A stretch of 64,000 nucleotides of DNA from a bacterium (GTDB lineage Bacteria > UBP7 > UBA6624): contig PBAU01000003.1 of the NCBI GenBank assembly GCA_002716355.1, positions 303,146 through 367,145 of the forward strand. The letters are read 5' to 3'. Positions 46,956-55,553 of the stretch are shown piece after piece (the stretch's first letter is position 1; each line of letters begins with the position of its first letter). Below the pieces are notes generated by a model. That model made no database searches. It saw nothing but the letters and a program-made list of their open reading frames with translations, and was not told the origin of the DNA. Made by a program: the position numbers and the translations under genes.

Positions 46956-47380
46956 AAATCGCTATATCATGCGATCATGCAGGAAAAGAATTATCAAATT
47001 ACATAATCAAAAAATTAAATAAAAAATTTTTATTCACCAATATGAATCCACCTTCTGGAAAGTCGGTTGACTATCCTGATTATGCCCATGAAGTTTGCAA
47101 CAGTATAAATAAAGGTAATGTTGAATACGGCATACTGGTTTGCGGCAGCGGCATTGGAATGTCAATGGCTGCAAACAGGCATAAAAACATAAGGGCAGCA
47201 AGGGTTCATGATCAGAATTCAGTAATAATGACCAGGAAACATAATGATGCAAATGTGTTATGCCTGGGTGAAAGAATGATAGATAAAGATAAAGCAGTAG
47301 AATTGGTTAAACTCTTTCTTGAAACTGAATTTGAAGGAGGCAGGCATCAAAAAAGAATTAATAAAATTGAATTAGACTGA
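46940..47380 (+). CDS. rpiB: Ribose-5-phosphate isomerase B
   Basis: RpiB interconverts ribose 5-phosphate and ribulose 5-phosphate in the pentose phosphate pathway. The 146-residue chain has IAISCDHAGKELS at the start, DYPDYAHEV in the first third, the catalytic Cys in GILVCGSGIGMSMAANR near residue 72, and the HDQNSVIMTRKHNDANVLCLGER segment that contacts phosphate. It overlaps the preceding unknown gene by 16 bases and is followed by a small protein gene seven bases later. Confidence 0.96.
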   Translation: MDENIKIAISCDHAGKELSNYIIKKLNKKFLFTNMNPPSGKSVDYPDYAHEVCNSINKGNVEYGILVCGSGIGMSMAANRHKNIRAARVHDQNSVIMTRKHNDANVLCLGERMIDKDKAVELVKLFLETEFEGGRHQKRINKIELD

Positions 47381-47387
47381 ATACGAA

Positions 47388-47681
47388 ATGAAGAAATTAT
47401 TAGAAAAAATATTTGCAAACTTTAAGCAACACAAACAGCAGAAAGCACCAGAAAAAATATCAAAAACACAAAAAAAAGCATACAAAAACAAAATGCTTGA
47501 TTTTAGAAATTCTGGCAATATAGTATGCTCAGAACAAAAAGTTATCAACTTCATACAGGCTAAAATACAAAAAAACAAAAACACAAAAAAAAGCAAGGAA
47601 ATAATTGAAATATTATCTAGAGATGGTTGTCTGCAGAGATTCTCAGTTAAAGGCAAGCCATATGTATACATAAAGTTTTAA
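47388..47681 (+). CDS. Small basic protein of unknown function
   Basis: The 97-residue product is very rich in Lys and Gln in its first two thirds (for example FKQHKQQKAPEKISKTQKKAYK) and ends with a short alternating stretch CLQRFSVKGKPYVYIKF that looks like a beta hairpin. A segment SEQKVINFIQAKIQKNK followed by EIIEILSRDG suggests a small winged-helix-like fold, but I do not recognise a family. It follows rpiB by seven bases and its TAA is directly followed by the ATG of a microprotein. Confidence 0.55.
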   Translation: MKKLLEKIFANFKQHKQQKAPEKISKTQKKAYKNKMLDFRNSGNIVCSEQKVINFIQAKIQKNKNTKKSKEIIEILSRDGCLQRFSVKGKPYVYIKF

Positions 47682-47801
47682 ATGGATAAAAATAAAAAAA
47701 ACTGGATGTATGTCATGATTGTTGGATTATGTTCTGGGTTATTGTTTTCACTTGTAATTTGGGGAATAATCCAACTATCTTCCATTTTTAAAACTCAATA
47801 A
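47682..47801 (+). CDS. Single-span membrane microprotein, 39 residues
   Basis: An ATG directly after the preceding stop opens a frame of 39 codons: a basic head MDKNKKNW, one hydrophobic helix MYVMIVGLCSGLLFSLVIWG, and a short polar tail ending FKTQ. The positive head predicts an in-to-out orientation. It sits between a small unknown gene and rpsD. The small size and lack of a family make it tentative, but the gapless position supports translation. Confidence 0.5.
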   Translation: MDKNKKNWMYVMIVGLCSGLLFSLVIWGIIQLSSIFKTQ

Positions 47802-47803
47802 GA

Positions 47804-47809
47804 TATAAT
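47804..47809 (+). promoter_or_regulatory. Candidate rpsD promoter -10 element
   Basis: A perfect TATAAT lies 13 bases before the rpsD ATG; a weak TTCCAT at 47780-47785 could serve as -35 with an 18-base spacer. Transcription would start near 47816 and leave a leader of only about seven bases without a Shine-Dalgarno sequence. Confidence 0.4.
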
Positions 47810-47822
47810 AGCACCTTAAGTT

Positions 47823-48437
47823 ATGTCGATTAAACAAAAAAAAGTTGCTCTTTCTAGAAAGCTAGGGATGAATGTTGTTGGGACTCATCGCGATCCCCTT
47901 GCAAGAAGAAAACATCCTCCTGGCCAGCATGGAACAAACATGAGAAGGAAAAAATCTAGTGATTACAAAGTAAGGCTTTTGGAAAAACAAAGGCTTAGAG
48001 CTATTTACAATCTGAAAGAAAGAAAGTTTGCTAGCTATGTAAGGGAGTCCAAAAACAAAAAAGGATCTTCTGAGCAAATACTAATGCGATTACTTGAATC
48101 CAGATTAGACACAGTAGCTTTAAAAAGTGGCTTCGCAAGAACACAAAGAGAAGCTAGGCAATTGGTTGTTCACGGTCATTTTTATGTAAATGGCAGAAAA
48201 GCAGACAAACCATCTTTTGCCTGTAGGCCAGGAGATGTGATATCTTTAAAACCAGGATCTATGAAAAAAACATTTTTCAAAGAAAAGGTATCAGAGGTAA
48301 TTGGGAGAGGTTCTCCAAGATGGATCATTGTTAATCAAGACAAATGGACAGCAAAATATGAACGCCATCCAGAAGTTGATGAGATTCCTGTTACCGAGGA
48401 ATTAAACCTTGGTTACATCATGGAATATTACGCTTAA
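47823..48437 (+). CDS. rpsD: Small ribosomal subunit protein uS4
   Basis: uS4 nucleates 30S assembly on 16S rRNA and in many bacteria represses its own operon. The 204 residues include RKHPPGQHGTNMRRKKSSDY near the N terminus, LRAIYNLKERKF, and the S4 RNA-binding domain MRLLESRLDTVALKSGFARTQREARQLVVHGHFYVNGRKAD from about residue 90. Zinc-binding cysteines are absent, so it is the C-minus form. It is not in an rpsK/rpoA alpha-operon but stands alone after small unknown genes. Its end overlaps dapF by four bases on the other strand. Confidence 0.97.
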   Translation: MSIKQKKVALSRKLGMNVVGTHRDPLARRKHPPGQHGTNMRRKKSSDYKVRLLEKQRLRAIYNLKERKFASYVRESKNKKGSSEQILMRLLESRLDTVALKSGFARTQREARQLVVHGHFYVNGRKADKPSFACRPGDVISLKPGSMKKTFFKEKVSEVIGRGSPRWIIVNQDKWTAKYERHPEVDEIPVTEELNLGYIMEYYA

Positions 48438-49279
48438 AAAAATTCCAAAAAACCATCGAACATTTTTTCTGCTGGACCCCTGCATACCAAAAAATCTTCT
48501 CCAAAAGAAACTTCTAATACGCCCCCTTCGGATTGTGTTCTAATATTTTCTATATTTTTTTCAATTTTTGTATTGATGCATACGGAAGAAGCCAAAGATC
48601 CAGAGCCACATGATAAAGTTCTACCAACACCCCTTTCATATGTGTCAATAAAATATTCACCCAGCTTATTTATTCTTTTTATAAAATGAACGTTCACTCC
48701 AAATGGAAAAGCTTCATTCATCGAAGCTTTTTCAAAAATCTTTGAATAATCATTTTTAACCAATTTACGCTCAATGTCTAAAGAGATAATTAAATGTGGA
48801 TTTCCAATTCCTGAAACAGACCAGCCATTTAAGCCATCTATATCAATTTGATTGCATTCAAAATCATGAACAATATCCTTCTTCAAGCTTACTGAAAAAA
48901 GATTATTTTTTTGAGATATATTGTCTATCTGCCATTTTTCACTTAATTGCGAAGATATCCATTTGTCAAGAGTTAAAGTGGTCCAACTCCAAGACAATCT
49001 CTCTTTATGCAAGTAACAGTAAGCAACCGCTATACGAAAACCATTCAATGAAAACTCACCATTACTTCCATCTCTATTGTAGATATCACATCTTATCAAT
49101 TCGTCATTAAGGATGTCTACAAAGAGAACACCATCAGCATCAATATAATCTTTTGAATCTGTAATTTTTTTAGAAAAAGAAGATCTGTCTTGATTTTTTA
49201 AAGAACTGCCATCAATGACTATAAAAGAATTACCAGCGGCAATCCACTTTTCAAAATTTATTCCTTGTTTATTAGCCAA
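48434..49279 (-). CDS. DapF-like protein lacking the first catalytic cysteine
   Basis: The 281-residue protein has the diaminopimelate epimerase fold: the second half retains GNPHLII and the motif ERGVGRTLSCGSGSLAS with the second catalytic Cys. The first active-site segment, usually NxDGSEAxMCGNGxR, reads NRDGSNGEFSLNGFR here, with Ser (codon TCA, 49049-49051) in place of the base-donating Cys, and the usual GNDF near the N terminus reads GNSF. Two cysteines are needed for proton exchange in true DapF, so activity is doubtful or different. It overlaps ispA by 22 bases at its start and rpsD by four at its end. Confidence 0.85.
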   Translation of the reverse strand: MANKQGINFEKWIAAGNSFIVIDGSSLKNQDRSSFSKKITDSKDYIDADGVLFVDILNDELIRCDIYNRDGSNGEFSLNGFRIAVAYCYLHKERLSWSWTTLTLDKWISSQLSEKWQIDNISQKNNLFSVSLKKDIVHDFECNQIDIDGLNGWSVSGIGNPHLIISLDIERKLVKNDYSKIFEKASMNEAFPFGVNVHFIKRINKLGEYFIDTYERGVGRTLSCGSGSLASSVCINTKIEKNIENIRTQSEGGVLEVSFGEDFLVCRGPAEKMFDGFLEFF

Positions 49280-50082
49280 GATGCAAAACCCCCCAAAACA
49301 GAATCTTCCAAATCCATCTTTTTTAACAAATCTCCTTGAGTCCTTATTGCAGCTTGCATCTTCTTCTTTGATTCACTTTTTTCAAGATTATTTTTAGAAT
49401 CAAAATAATCATCCCTGTATTGAAAATAAGCACCAAACTTTCCCGCAAATTCACCCAAATGTTTAAAACGATTTTCATCAAATTCATCTATTCCCCAATT
49501 TATTCGAGCCTCAAGTTCAGCCGCATACGCTATCTTTTCAAAAAAATGAGCCGTTTTCATATGATTGATCCTTTCTTGAGGGATCCCTTGTTCAAGATCT
49601 AAATCAAGTGCTTGACCTCCAATAACACTATCTGGCATTAACATTTCTGAAAAAGGAAAAGAATTATTTGTACCTGACATATAGGACATACCTAATAAAA
49701 CATTACTTGCAAGCAATGCTGTAGTTTCTCCAAATTTCTTCCACAAAGAAGCTTTCCCTCTCCTTAATGCATCATTATCCATACACGGCAAATCATCCTG
49801 AATCAATGTGAAAGCATGGAAGAATTCAAATGAACATGCTATTGACAGCATTTCATCAACCAACAACTTATCAACCTTTGAACCTTTATCCCTTGGAGCA
49901 ATACTTTGCAAAACCGCCAAATAAAACAAAGGCCGAACCCTTTTTCCGCCACCAAAAAGCGCATAAGAAACCGCTTCTTTCAAAATAGAAACTCCATTAA
50001 GCGAATCAACCTGAAGTTTCATCTCTTTTTCAATTAGAGGCCTCCAGGATTTAACAAATTTTTCTGTTTTTCTTTTTAACAT
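49258..50082 (-). CDS. ispA: Short-chain polyprenyl (farnesyl/geranyl) diphosphate synthase
   Basis: The enzyme condenses isopentenyl diphosphate with allylic diphosphates, usually giving farnesyl diphosphate for undecaprenol and quinone tails. The 274 residues hold FGGGKRVRPLFYLA near residue 49, the first Asp-rich motif IQDDLPCMDNDALRRGK near residue 92 and the second QYRDDYFDSKNN near residue 226. The CMDND insertion and length fit the short-chain IspA group. It lies 15 bases after slt and overlaps the DapF-like gene. Confidence 0.93.
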   Translation of the reverse strand: MLKRKTEKFVKSWRPLIEKEMKLQVDSLNGVSILKEAVSYALFGGGKRVRPLFYLAVLQSIAPRDKGSKVDKLLVDEMLSIACSFEFFHAFTLIQDDLPCMDNDALRRGKASLWKKFGETTALLASNVLLGMSYMSGTNNSFPFSEMLMPDSVIGGQALDLDLEQGIPQERINHMKTAHFFEKIAYAAELEARINWGIDEFDENRFKHLGEFAGKFGAYFQYRDDYFDSKNNLEKSESKKKMQAAIRTQGDLLKKMDLEDSVLGGFASWLINKE

Positions 50083-50097
50083 CTTCCTAATAAGCTG

Positions 50098-52041
50098 CTA
50101 CTCTAACTCATAATCTTGTAGTCTTTCATACATAAAAAGATTTGTAAGAATTGATCTAGCATATATCCTTGATTCTGAAAGTGTGATTGTCAAAATTCTC
50201 AAAGGGTCAATTGAGCTTTCATAGTCACCATCCTGAATGCGCTCAAGCCATGAATCAACTCTAGAAGGCCCTGCATTGTAAGCGAACAGAGCAGCAACAA
50301 CATCATCATCATACTTGTCAAGCATGCTATCCAAATAATTTGAACCAACTAATAAATTCAAACTGGGTTCCCTCAAAAAATCTTTAGCCTCTTCAGCTGA
50401 AACATTCATATGAAGATTATTTAAAACTGATACAGCTGTAGAAGGCATAACCTGAGTTAAGCCAATGGCTCCTGCTGAAGATACAGCATTAGGCTGAAAT
50501 GCACTTTCCCTATGAGCCAAAGAATACAAAAGCAAACTATTTTCGTCTTGATCAAAAAAATCACGATATGGCATTGGCCAAAAATTTGAAATTATCATAA
50601 AAATTGATTCTTTTGAAAATTTTTCTTGCGTTATCAAATTCAATAAAAGACCAGCATAAAACCTTGCCTCGATACCTTTTTCTAAACTCATCAAAAGCGA
50701 TGAAATTCTTAAAATATTGCTGTAATCCCTTTCTCCATTTAAATATCTGAAATGTGCTTCCTTTAGGATTACTTCAGGAATAATGTCTTCATAAGCAGTG
50801 AGATCATCCTCTTTAAAGTTGAAACTCCCAGAATTTGAAAAAACCAAATCCCACCAATCGCTATCGCTGATTTCTTCTTTTTGAAAAAGATACAAACTAA
50901 AAAAAGAAAATGGATATCTAGTCAAAAGTATATCTCTGCTTTCTTGAGAATTTAAAATTACATACTCCCAATAAAGCTTGTTTGGTTCAAGTTCCGGGTC
51001 ATCTATTTCCATCATGTATGAAAGAGCCTCCCTTTCGCTTGCTTCAACCTTAAGCCTAAATAAATGATACCTGGATAAATTGGCTCTAGGGCCTTTTGGA
51101 TATCTGGCTAAATACCTTTTGTATTCTTGTTCAGCAGAGCCAATATCGCCAAGGTAAAAAAGATACCCTGCTTTTCTATATATGGCATCTTCCCCACCGC
51201 CATTCACAGCCATTTCCTCAAGGGATTCAAGTGCTTCTTGTGAATTTCCCATTGCAGATGAAACTTTTGAATTCAAGCTAAGATAATCCAAATAATGATA
51301 ATCAGCCACACCTTGATTTTTCCATCTTTCAAGCATAACCTTTGCTTCTTTATTTTCTGAAGACTTATGACTGCCCCAAGAAAAAATAAAATCCCTTAAA
51401 TCAGCATGTGGAGAAAGGTTGCCTAATTTCTGATAGTCAAAATCAATATTCCAAACTCTAATCAAATCAAAATAATCCTCAATTTTAGACCTAGGCACAT
51501 CTCCATCATAGGAAAGTTTTTGAATGATGAAACTTGCCCAATCTTTTTTTAGCTTGGTTGAAGACCTACTGTCTAGAAGCTTGTAATAAGGGTCTAATTC
51601 ATCTAAAGGTAAAGGATCTGAAAAGCTCAAATGACTAAAAAAATACAGCATGATTTCAGAATTTTGAGAATAAGTCATCCTTGAAGAAAAACGATCAAGA
51701 TAAGATTGAGTTTCATTTTTTGAAAAAACCCCCTGCTTCATTAAGGCAATCAAGATTTCAGCAAACTCAAAACAAGAAGATTCACAATATGGATACCACA
51801 GCAAAAAATGCCTTTTTGCCTCTTGATACTTTTTTGAATTTATTTTTTCTTTAATGTAGTAAGCGGAAAAATCATCATGTAGCGATTTCGGAAAATGATT
51901 GATTTCATTTGGTTTTAAATTGGAAAATTTTTCTAAATTCTGAAACAGCCAACTTTCCTCAGACTCTATATTTTTTGAATACAGATTGAAATTAAAAAAA
52001 ATAAAAAAAAAGAAAGATGCCAAAAGTAATCTTTTTTTCAG
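50098..52041 (-). CDS. slt: Soluble lytic murein transglycosylase (Slt70-like)
   Basis: The enzyme cleaves the MurNAc-GlcNAc bond of peptidoglycan to 1,6-anhydro products in the periplasm. A long helical U-domain with tetratricopeptide-like repeats (for example NSQEALESLEEMAVNGGGEDAIY and the following helices) precedes a C-terminal SLT domain whose catalytic Glu lies in LAHRESAFQPNAVSSAGAIGLTQVMPSTA. I extend the start from a TTG at 52023 to a CTG at 52041: the added residues KKRLLL give a proper basic signal peptide before the phenylalanine-rich core, and CTG overlaps the pccB stop as CTGA. The mature protein is about 620 residues. Confidence 0.88.
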   Translation of the reverse strand: MKKRLLLASFFFFIFFNFNLYSKNIESEESWLFQNLEKFSNLKPNEINHFPKSLHDDFSAYYIKEKINSKKYQEAKRHFLLWYPYCESSCFEFAEILIALMKQGVFSKNETQSYLDRFSSRMTYSQNSEIMLYFFSHLSFSDPLPLDELDPYYKLLDSRSSTKLKKDWASFIIQKLSYDGDVPRSKIEDYFDLIRVWNIDFDYQKLGNLSPHADLRDFIFSWGSHKSSENKEAKVMLERWKNQGVADYHYLDYLSLNSKVSSAMGNSQEALESLEEMAVNGGGEDAIYRKAGYLFYLGDIGSAEQEYKRYLARYPKGPRANLSRYHLFRLKVEASEREALSYMMEIDDPELEPNKLYWEYVILNSQESRDILLTRYPFSFFSLYLFQKEEISDSDWWDLVFSNSGSFNFKEDDLTAYEDIIPEVILKEAHFRYLNGERDYSNILRISSLLMSLEKGIEARFYAGLLLNLITQEKFSKESIFMIISNFWPMPYRDFFDQDENSLLLYSLAHRESAFQPNAVSSAGAIGLTQVMPSTAVSVLNNLHMNVSAEEAKDFLREPSLNLLVGSNYLDSMLDKYDDDVVAALFAYNAGPSRVDSWLERIQDGDYESSIDPLRILTITLSESRIYARSILTNLFMYERLQDYELE

Positions 52042-53582
52042 AGCGGTATGTTCCCATGTTTTCTTGGAGGCATTTTTTCTCTCTTTGATTTAAAAAACCT
52101 CAAAGCTTCTATCAATTTTGGCCTGGTGTCTATGGGGTCTACAACCTCATCAACATAACCTCTTTCTGCTGCAATATATGGAGTTGCAATATTTGTTTCA
52201 TAATCATGAATCAAATCTTTACGTTTTTCATCCTTATCTTTTGCATTTTTAATATCCTTTCTGAAGATAATATTTATCGCACCTTCTGCTCCCATCACTG
52301 CAAACTCAGCAGAAGGCCATGCTAAATTTAAATCAGCTCCCAATTGTTTTGGAGCCATCACACAATAGGCTCCCCCATAAGCTTTTCTTGTAACTACGGT
52401 CAATAATGGCACTGTGCATTCTGAATAAGCATGAAGCAATTTTGCTCCGTGCCTAATTATCCCTTGATGCTCTTGATCTTTTCCCGGCAAAAAGCCAGGG
52501 ACGTCAACAAAAGAAACAACAGGTATATTGAAAGAATCACAAAATCTAATAAACCGTGCAGATTTATTGCATGCATCAGAATCCAAACAACCTGCCAAAA
52601 CATTAGGCTGATTCGCAATTATGCCTACAGTATAACCATCCAGCCTGCCAAAGCCCACAACTATATTTTTTGCCCAAGACGACTGCACTTCAAAAAAAGA
52701 ATCATCGTCTAGAACAAGATAGAGAATCTCCTTCATATCGTAGGGCTTATCAGAGCTATCAGGGATAATCTCTCTTAATTTATTCTCTCTTCTTTGGATA
52801 TCCTTAACACTTGAATCCTTTCTGGATTGGTGTATCTTATTATTCGATGGAATGTAATTAAGCAACTCTCTAACTGATTTCAAACATTCAACCTCATTCT
52901 CAGAAACAAAATGAGAAACTCCACTTTTTTGAGTATGCACAGATGCTCCCCCCAAATCCTCAAAAGTAACTTCTTCATGCAATACTGTTTTAATTACATC
53001 AGGACCAGTTAAAAACATATGACTTGTACCTTTTGTCATAAATACAAAATCCATCAAACCTGGAGAATAAACAGCACCTCCAGCACATGGTCCCAAAATA
53101 CAAGCTATTTGCGGAACTACCCCACTTGACAAGGTGTTTTCTTTAAAAATACTCGCATAACCAGCCAAAGAAACAACGCCTTCCTGTATTCTTGCACCAC
53201 CAGAATCCTGTATTGCGATTACAGGCACCCCGACTTTTCTTCCTGTTTGAATTATTTTAACTATTTTTTCAGCATGCCTCTCACCAAGAGAACCTCCCAT
53301 AACAGTAAAGTCCTGGCTATAAACAAGGACTCTACGGCCATTTATCTTTCCAAAACCAGCAACCAGACCGTCACCTAAAAACTCTTTCTTTTCGCCTATA
53401 GGCAATGGAGAAGATTTAATAAATAGACCCAATTCCCTAAATGATCCATCATCCAACAAAACCTCTAACCTTTCTCTAGCAGTTAATTTTCCTTTTTCGT
53501 GTTGCTTTTCAATCGCTAAAGCTCCACCTCCTAGTTTCGCCTTAGATGTCAGACCTCTTAATTTTTCAATTCTTTTCTTCAT
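52038..53582 (-). CDS. pccB: Propionyl-CoA carboxylase carboxyltransferase (beta) subunit
   Basis: This subunit moves CO2 from carboxybiotin to propionyl-CoA (or acetyl-CoA). The 514-residue protein has two crotonase-fold halves: GKLTARERLEVLLDDGSFRE at the start, QDSGGARIQEGVVSLAGYASIF and GPCAGGAVYSPGLMDF in the first half, VDVPGFLPGKDQEHQGIIRHGAKLLHAYSECTVP and ITRKAYGGAYCVM-like sequence in the second. The adjacent methylmalonyl-CoA epimerase gene points to propionyl-CoA as substrate. It follows that gene with a four-base overlap. Confidence 0.93.
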   Translation of the reverse strand: MKKRIEKLRGLTSKAKLGGGALAIEKQHEKGKLTARERLEVLLDDGSFRELGLFIKSSPLPIGEKKEFLGDGLVAGFGKINGRRVLVYSQDFTVMGGSLGERHAEKIVKIIQTGRKVGVPVIAIQDSGGARIQEGVVSLAGYASIFKENTLSSGVVPQIACILGPCAGGAVYSPGLMDFVFMTKGTSHMFLTGPDVIKTVLHEEVTFEDLGGASVHTQKSGVSHFVSENEVECLKSVRELLNYIPSNNKIHQSRKDSSVKDIQRRENKLREIIPDSSDKPYDMKEILYLVLDDDSFFEVQSSWAKNIVVGFGRLDGYTVGIIANQPNVLAGCLDSDACNKSARFIRFCDSFNIPVVSFVDVPGFLPGKDQEHQGIIRHGAKLLHAYSECTVPLLTVVTRKAYGGAYCVMAPKQLGADLNLAWPSAEFAVMGAEGAINIIFRKDIKNAKDKDEKRKDLIHDYETNIATPYIAAERGYVDEVVDPIDTRPKLIEALRFFKSKREKMPPRKHGNIPL

Positions 53583-53965
53583 GATATTATTTCCATCAAT
53601 ATACCCATTGTAAATTTAGGATTAAAAAACAACGCTCCGCCACCATTAACTCCATCCTGTCTTGAAGATTCTATTGTTTCAAAACCTAAAGAATTAAATT
53701 TTTTTTCAGCTTTATTTAAATCTGAAACCCTGAAAGCAATATGATGAAAACCTTCCCCTCTCTTATCTAAAAATCTTTTCAAAACACCTTCTCCGATAGG
53801 CTCTAGCAATTCAATATTGACATTTCCAACTTTCAACATTGCTATTTCAGCATTCTCTCTTTCATAAGCTTTTCTGTAAGAAACCTCTCCCTTTAAGGCT
53901 ATTTCCCACAAAGGAAGGGCCTTGTCTATGCTTCTAACTACAATCCCTAAATGAGCAATTTTCAT
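53579..53965 (-). CDS. mce: Methylmalonyl-CoA epimerase
   Basis: The enzyme interconverts (S)- and (R)-methylmalonyl-CoA so that the mutase can use the carboxylase product. The true protein starts at the ATG at 53965 and has 128 residues; a longer open frame reaching 54364 is antisense to the biotin carboxylase gene and is not domain-like. The vicinal-oxygen-chelate fold is seen as two repeats: IAHLGIVVRSIDKALPLWE with the first metal His, and FHHIAFRVSDLNKAEKKF with the second, then GALFFNPKFTMGILMEII with the final Glu. It diverges from the biotin carboxylase across 43 bases. Confidence 0.94.
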   Translation of the reverse strand: MKIAHLGIVVRSIDKALPLWEIALKGEVSYRKAYERENAEIAMLKVGNVNIELLEPIGEGVLKRFLDKRGEGFHHIAFRVSDLNKAEKKFNSLGFETIESSRQDGVNGGGALFFNPKFTMGILMEIIS

Positions 53966-54008
53966 AATTTTTAATTCTATAACCTTACAAAGAGTTAGAA
54001 TATTTTCA

Positions 54009-55553
54009 ATGGCTTTTAGAAGAATCACCCCAAGCAAAGGCAAAAGCAAACGTAGCAAGATAAAAAGTATGCTTATTGCAAACAGAGGAGAAATTGCACT
54101 TCGCATAATACGAGCAGGCTGGGAATTAGGAATTAGATGCGTGATAGCATCTAGTGAAACAGACATAGATTCATTGCCTTCAAGAGTAGCTGATAGCGTA
54201 TTAAATCTGGGTCCAGGGAGTGCTGCAGAAACATATCTAGATATTGAAAAAATAATTAAAGCAGCTAAAAAATCAAAAGTTGAAGCTATACATCCTGGAT
54301 ATGGATTCCTTTCAGAAAATGCAAAATTTGCTAAGAGATGCGAAGAAGAAGGAATAATTTTCATAGGACCTTATTCAGATGCTATGGAAAAGCTAGGCGA
54401 CAAAGTTTGGGGGAGAAAAAAAGCAAAAGAATTAAAAATACCAACAATACCTGGATCAAAAGGAGTTGTTACTGATGTTAATACAGCAATAAAGATCTCA
54501 AGAAAAATTGGTTTTCCCGTTTTGATTAAAGCTGCTGCAGGTGGCGGAGGAAGAGGGATGAGAGTTGTTGAAAAGCTACAAGATCTCAAAGATGCATTTG
54601 AATCCGCACAATCCGAAGCAAAATTGGCTTTTGGTGATGGGTCATGCTTTATAGAAAGGTACCTTGCAAAACCAAGACATATAGAAATACAAGCAATGAG
54701 AGATTCACATGGAAGATTTATACATCTTTATGAAAGAGAATGCTCAATACAAAGAAGACATCAAAAACTATTGGAAGAAGCTCCTTCATTAGCAGTTTCA
54801 ACATTAATGAGAAAAAGGATGATAGATGCATCTAAAGCTTTAACAAAAGCTGCAAAGTATCATGGAGTTTGCACTGTTGAATTTCTAGTTGATGGCAAAA
54901 ATTTTTATTTCATAGAGGTGAATACTCGTGTTCAAGTTGAACATCCAGTAACAGAAAAAATTACAGGCATAGACATAATCAGAGCAGGGATAAGAATAGC
55001 TGGTAAAGAAAGAATTCCCTTTGCCCAAAGGCAAGTTAGAAGAAATGGACACGCTATCGAATGCAGAATAAATGCAGAAGATCCAAGATTTGGATTTGCT
55101 CCAACCCCTGGAAAAGTTGAAGAATTAATACTTCCAGCAGGCCCTGGGATAAGAGTTGACACTCATTTGTGTCCTGGCTACACAGTGCCTTCAATTTACG
55201 ACTCCTTAATAGCAAAAGTAATTTCTTATGGAAGAACAAGAAAAGAAGCAATAACAAGAATGGAAAGAGCTTTAAGAGAAATGGTTGTAAGAGGTTTTAC
55301 GACAACTGCTCCTTTCCACAGAAGGCTCTTGGCTCATAAAAGTTTTAGAAATGGGAAAGTATGGACAAGGTTTGTGGAATACCAAGGCAGCAAATTAACT
55401 GAACCCAGTGAAGAAGAGAACAAGCAAGCAATTTTGGCTGCAGCAATACTTCTCGCTGATGAAGAAAATCATCCAGATGTTGATAACAATCAAGCTATTG
55501 AGGAAGATTGGAATTCAAACAACAATGAGGAATTTGAAGAAAATTGGAACTAA
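54009..55553 (+). CDS. Acyl-CoA carboxylase biotin carboxylase subunit
   Basis: The subunit carboxylates biotin using ATP and bicarbonate. The 514-residue chain has the family order MLIANRGEIALRIIRAG from residue 21, HPGYGFLSENAKFA, the ATP-grasp loop KAAAGGGGRGMRVV near residue 171, and EVNTRVQVEHPVTE near residue 300. The first 20 residues are basic and may be an extra or a wrong start (an in-frame ATG lies at 54069). The final 70 residues form an acidic, Asn/Glu-rich tail not usual for AccC. The end overlaps the biotin carrier gene by ten bases. With pccB this is most likely the PCC alpha half. Confidence 0.92.
   Translation: MAFRRITPSKGKSKRSKIKSMLIANRGEIALRIIRAGWELGIRCVIASSETDIDSLPSRVADSVLNLGPGSAAETYLDIEKIIKAAKKSKVEAIHPGYGFLSENAKFAKRCEEEGIIFIGPYSDAMEKLGDKVWGRKKAKELKIPTIPGSKGVVTDVNTAIKISRKIGFPVLIKAAAGGGGRGMRVVEKLQDLKDAFESAQSEAKLAFGDGSCFIERYLAKPRHIEIQAMRDSHGRFIHLYERECSIQRRHQKLLEEAPSLAVSTLMRKRMIDASKALTKAAKYHGVCTVEFLVDGKNFYFIEVNTRVQVEHPVTEKITGIDIIRAGIRIAGKERIPFAQRQVRRNGHAIECRINAEDPRFGFAPTPGKVEELILPAGPGIRVDTHLCPGYTVPSIYDSLIAKVISYGRTRKEAITRMERALREMVVRGFTTTAPFHRRLLAHKSFRNGKVWTRFVEYQGSKLTEPSEEENKQAILAAAILLADEENHPDVDNNQAIEEDWNSNNNEEFEENWN

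Noticed and set aside
53966-54364. N-terminal extension of the methylmalonyl-CoA epimerase by 133 codons on the minus strand
   Set aside because: It runs antisense to the conserved biotin carboxylase start, shows no domain, and the epimerase fold begins exactly at the ATG at 53965.
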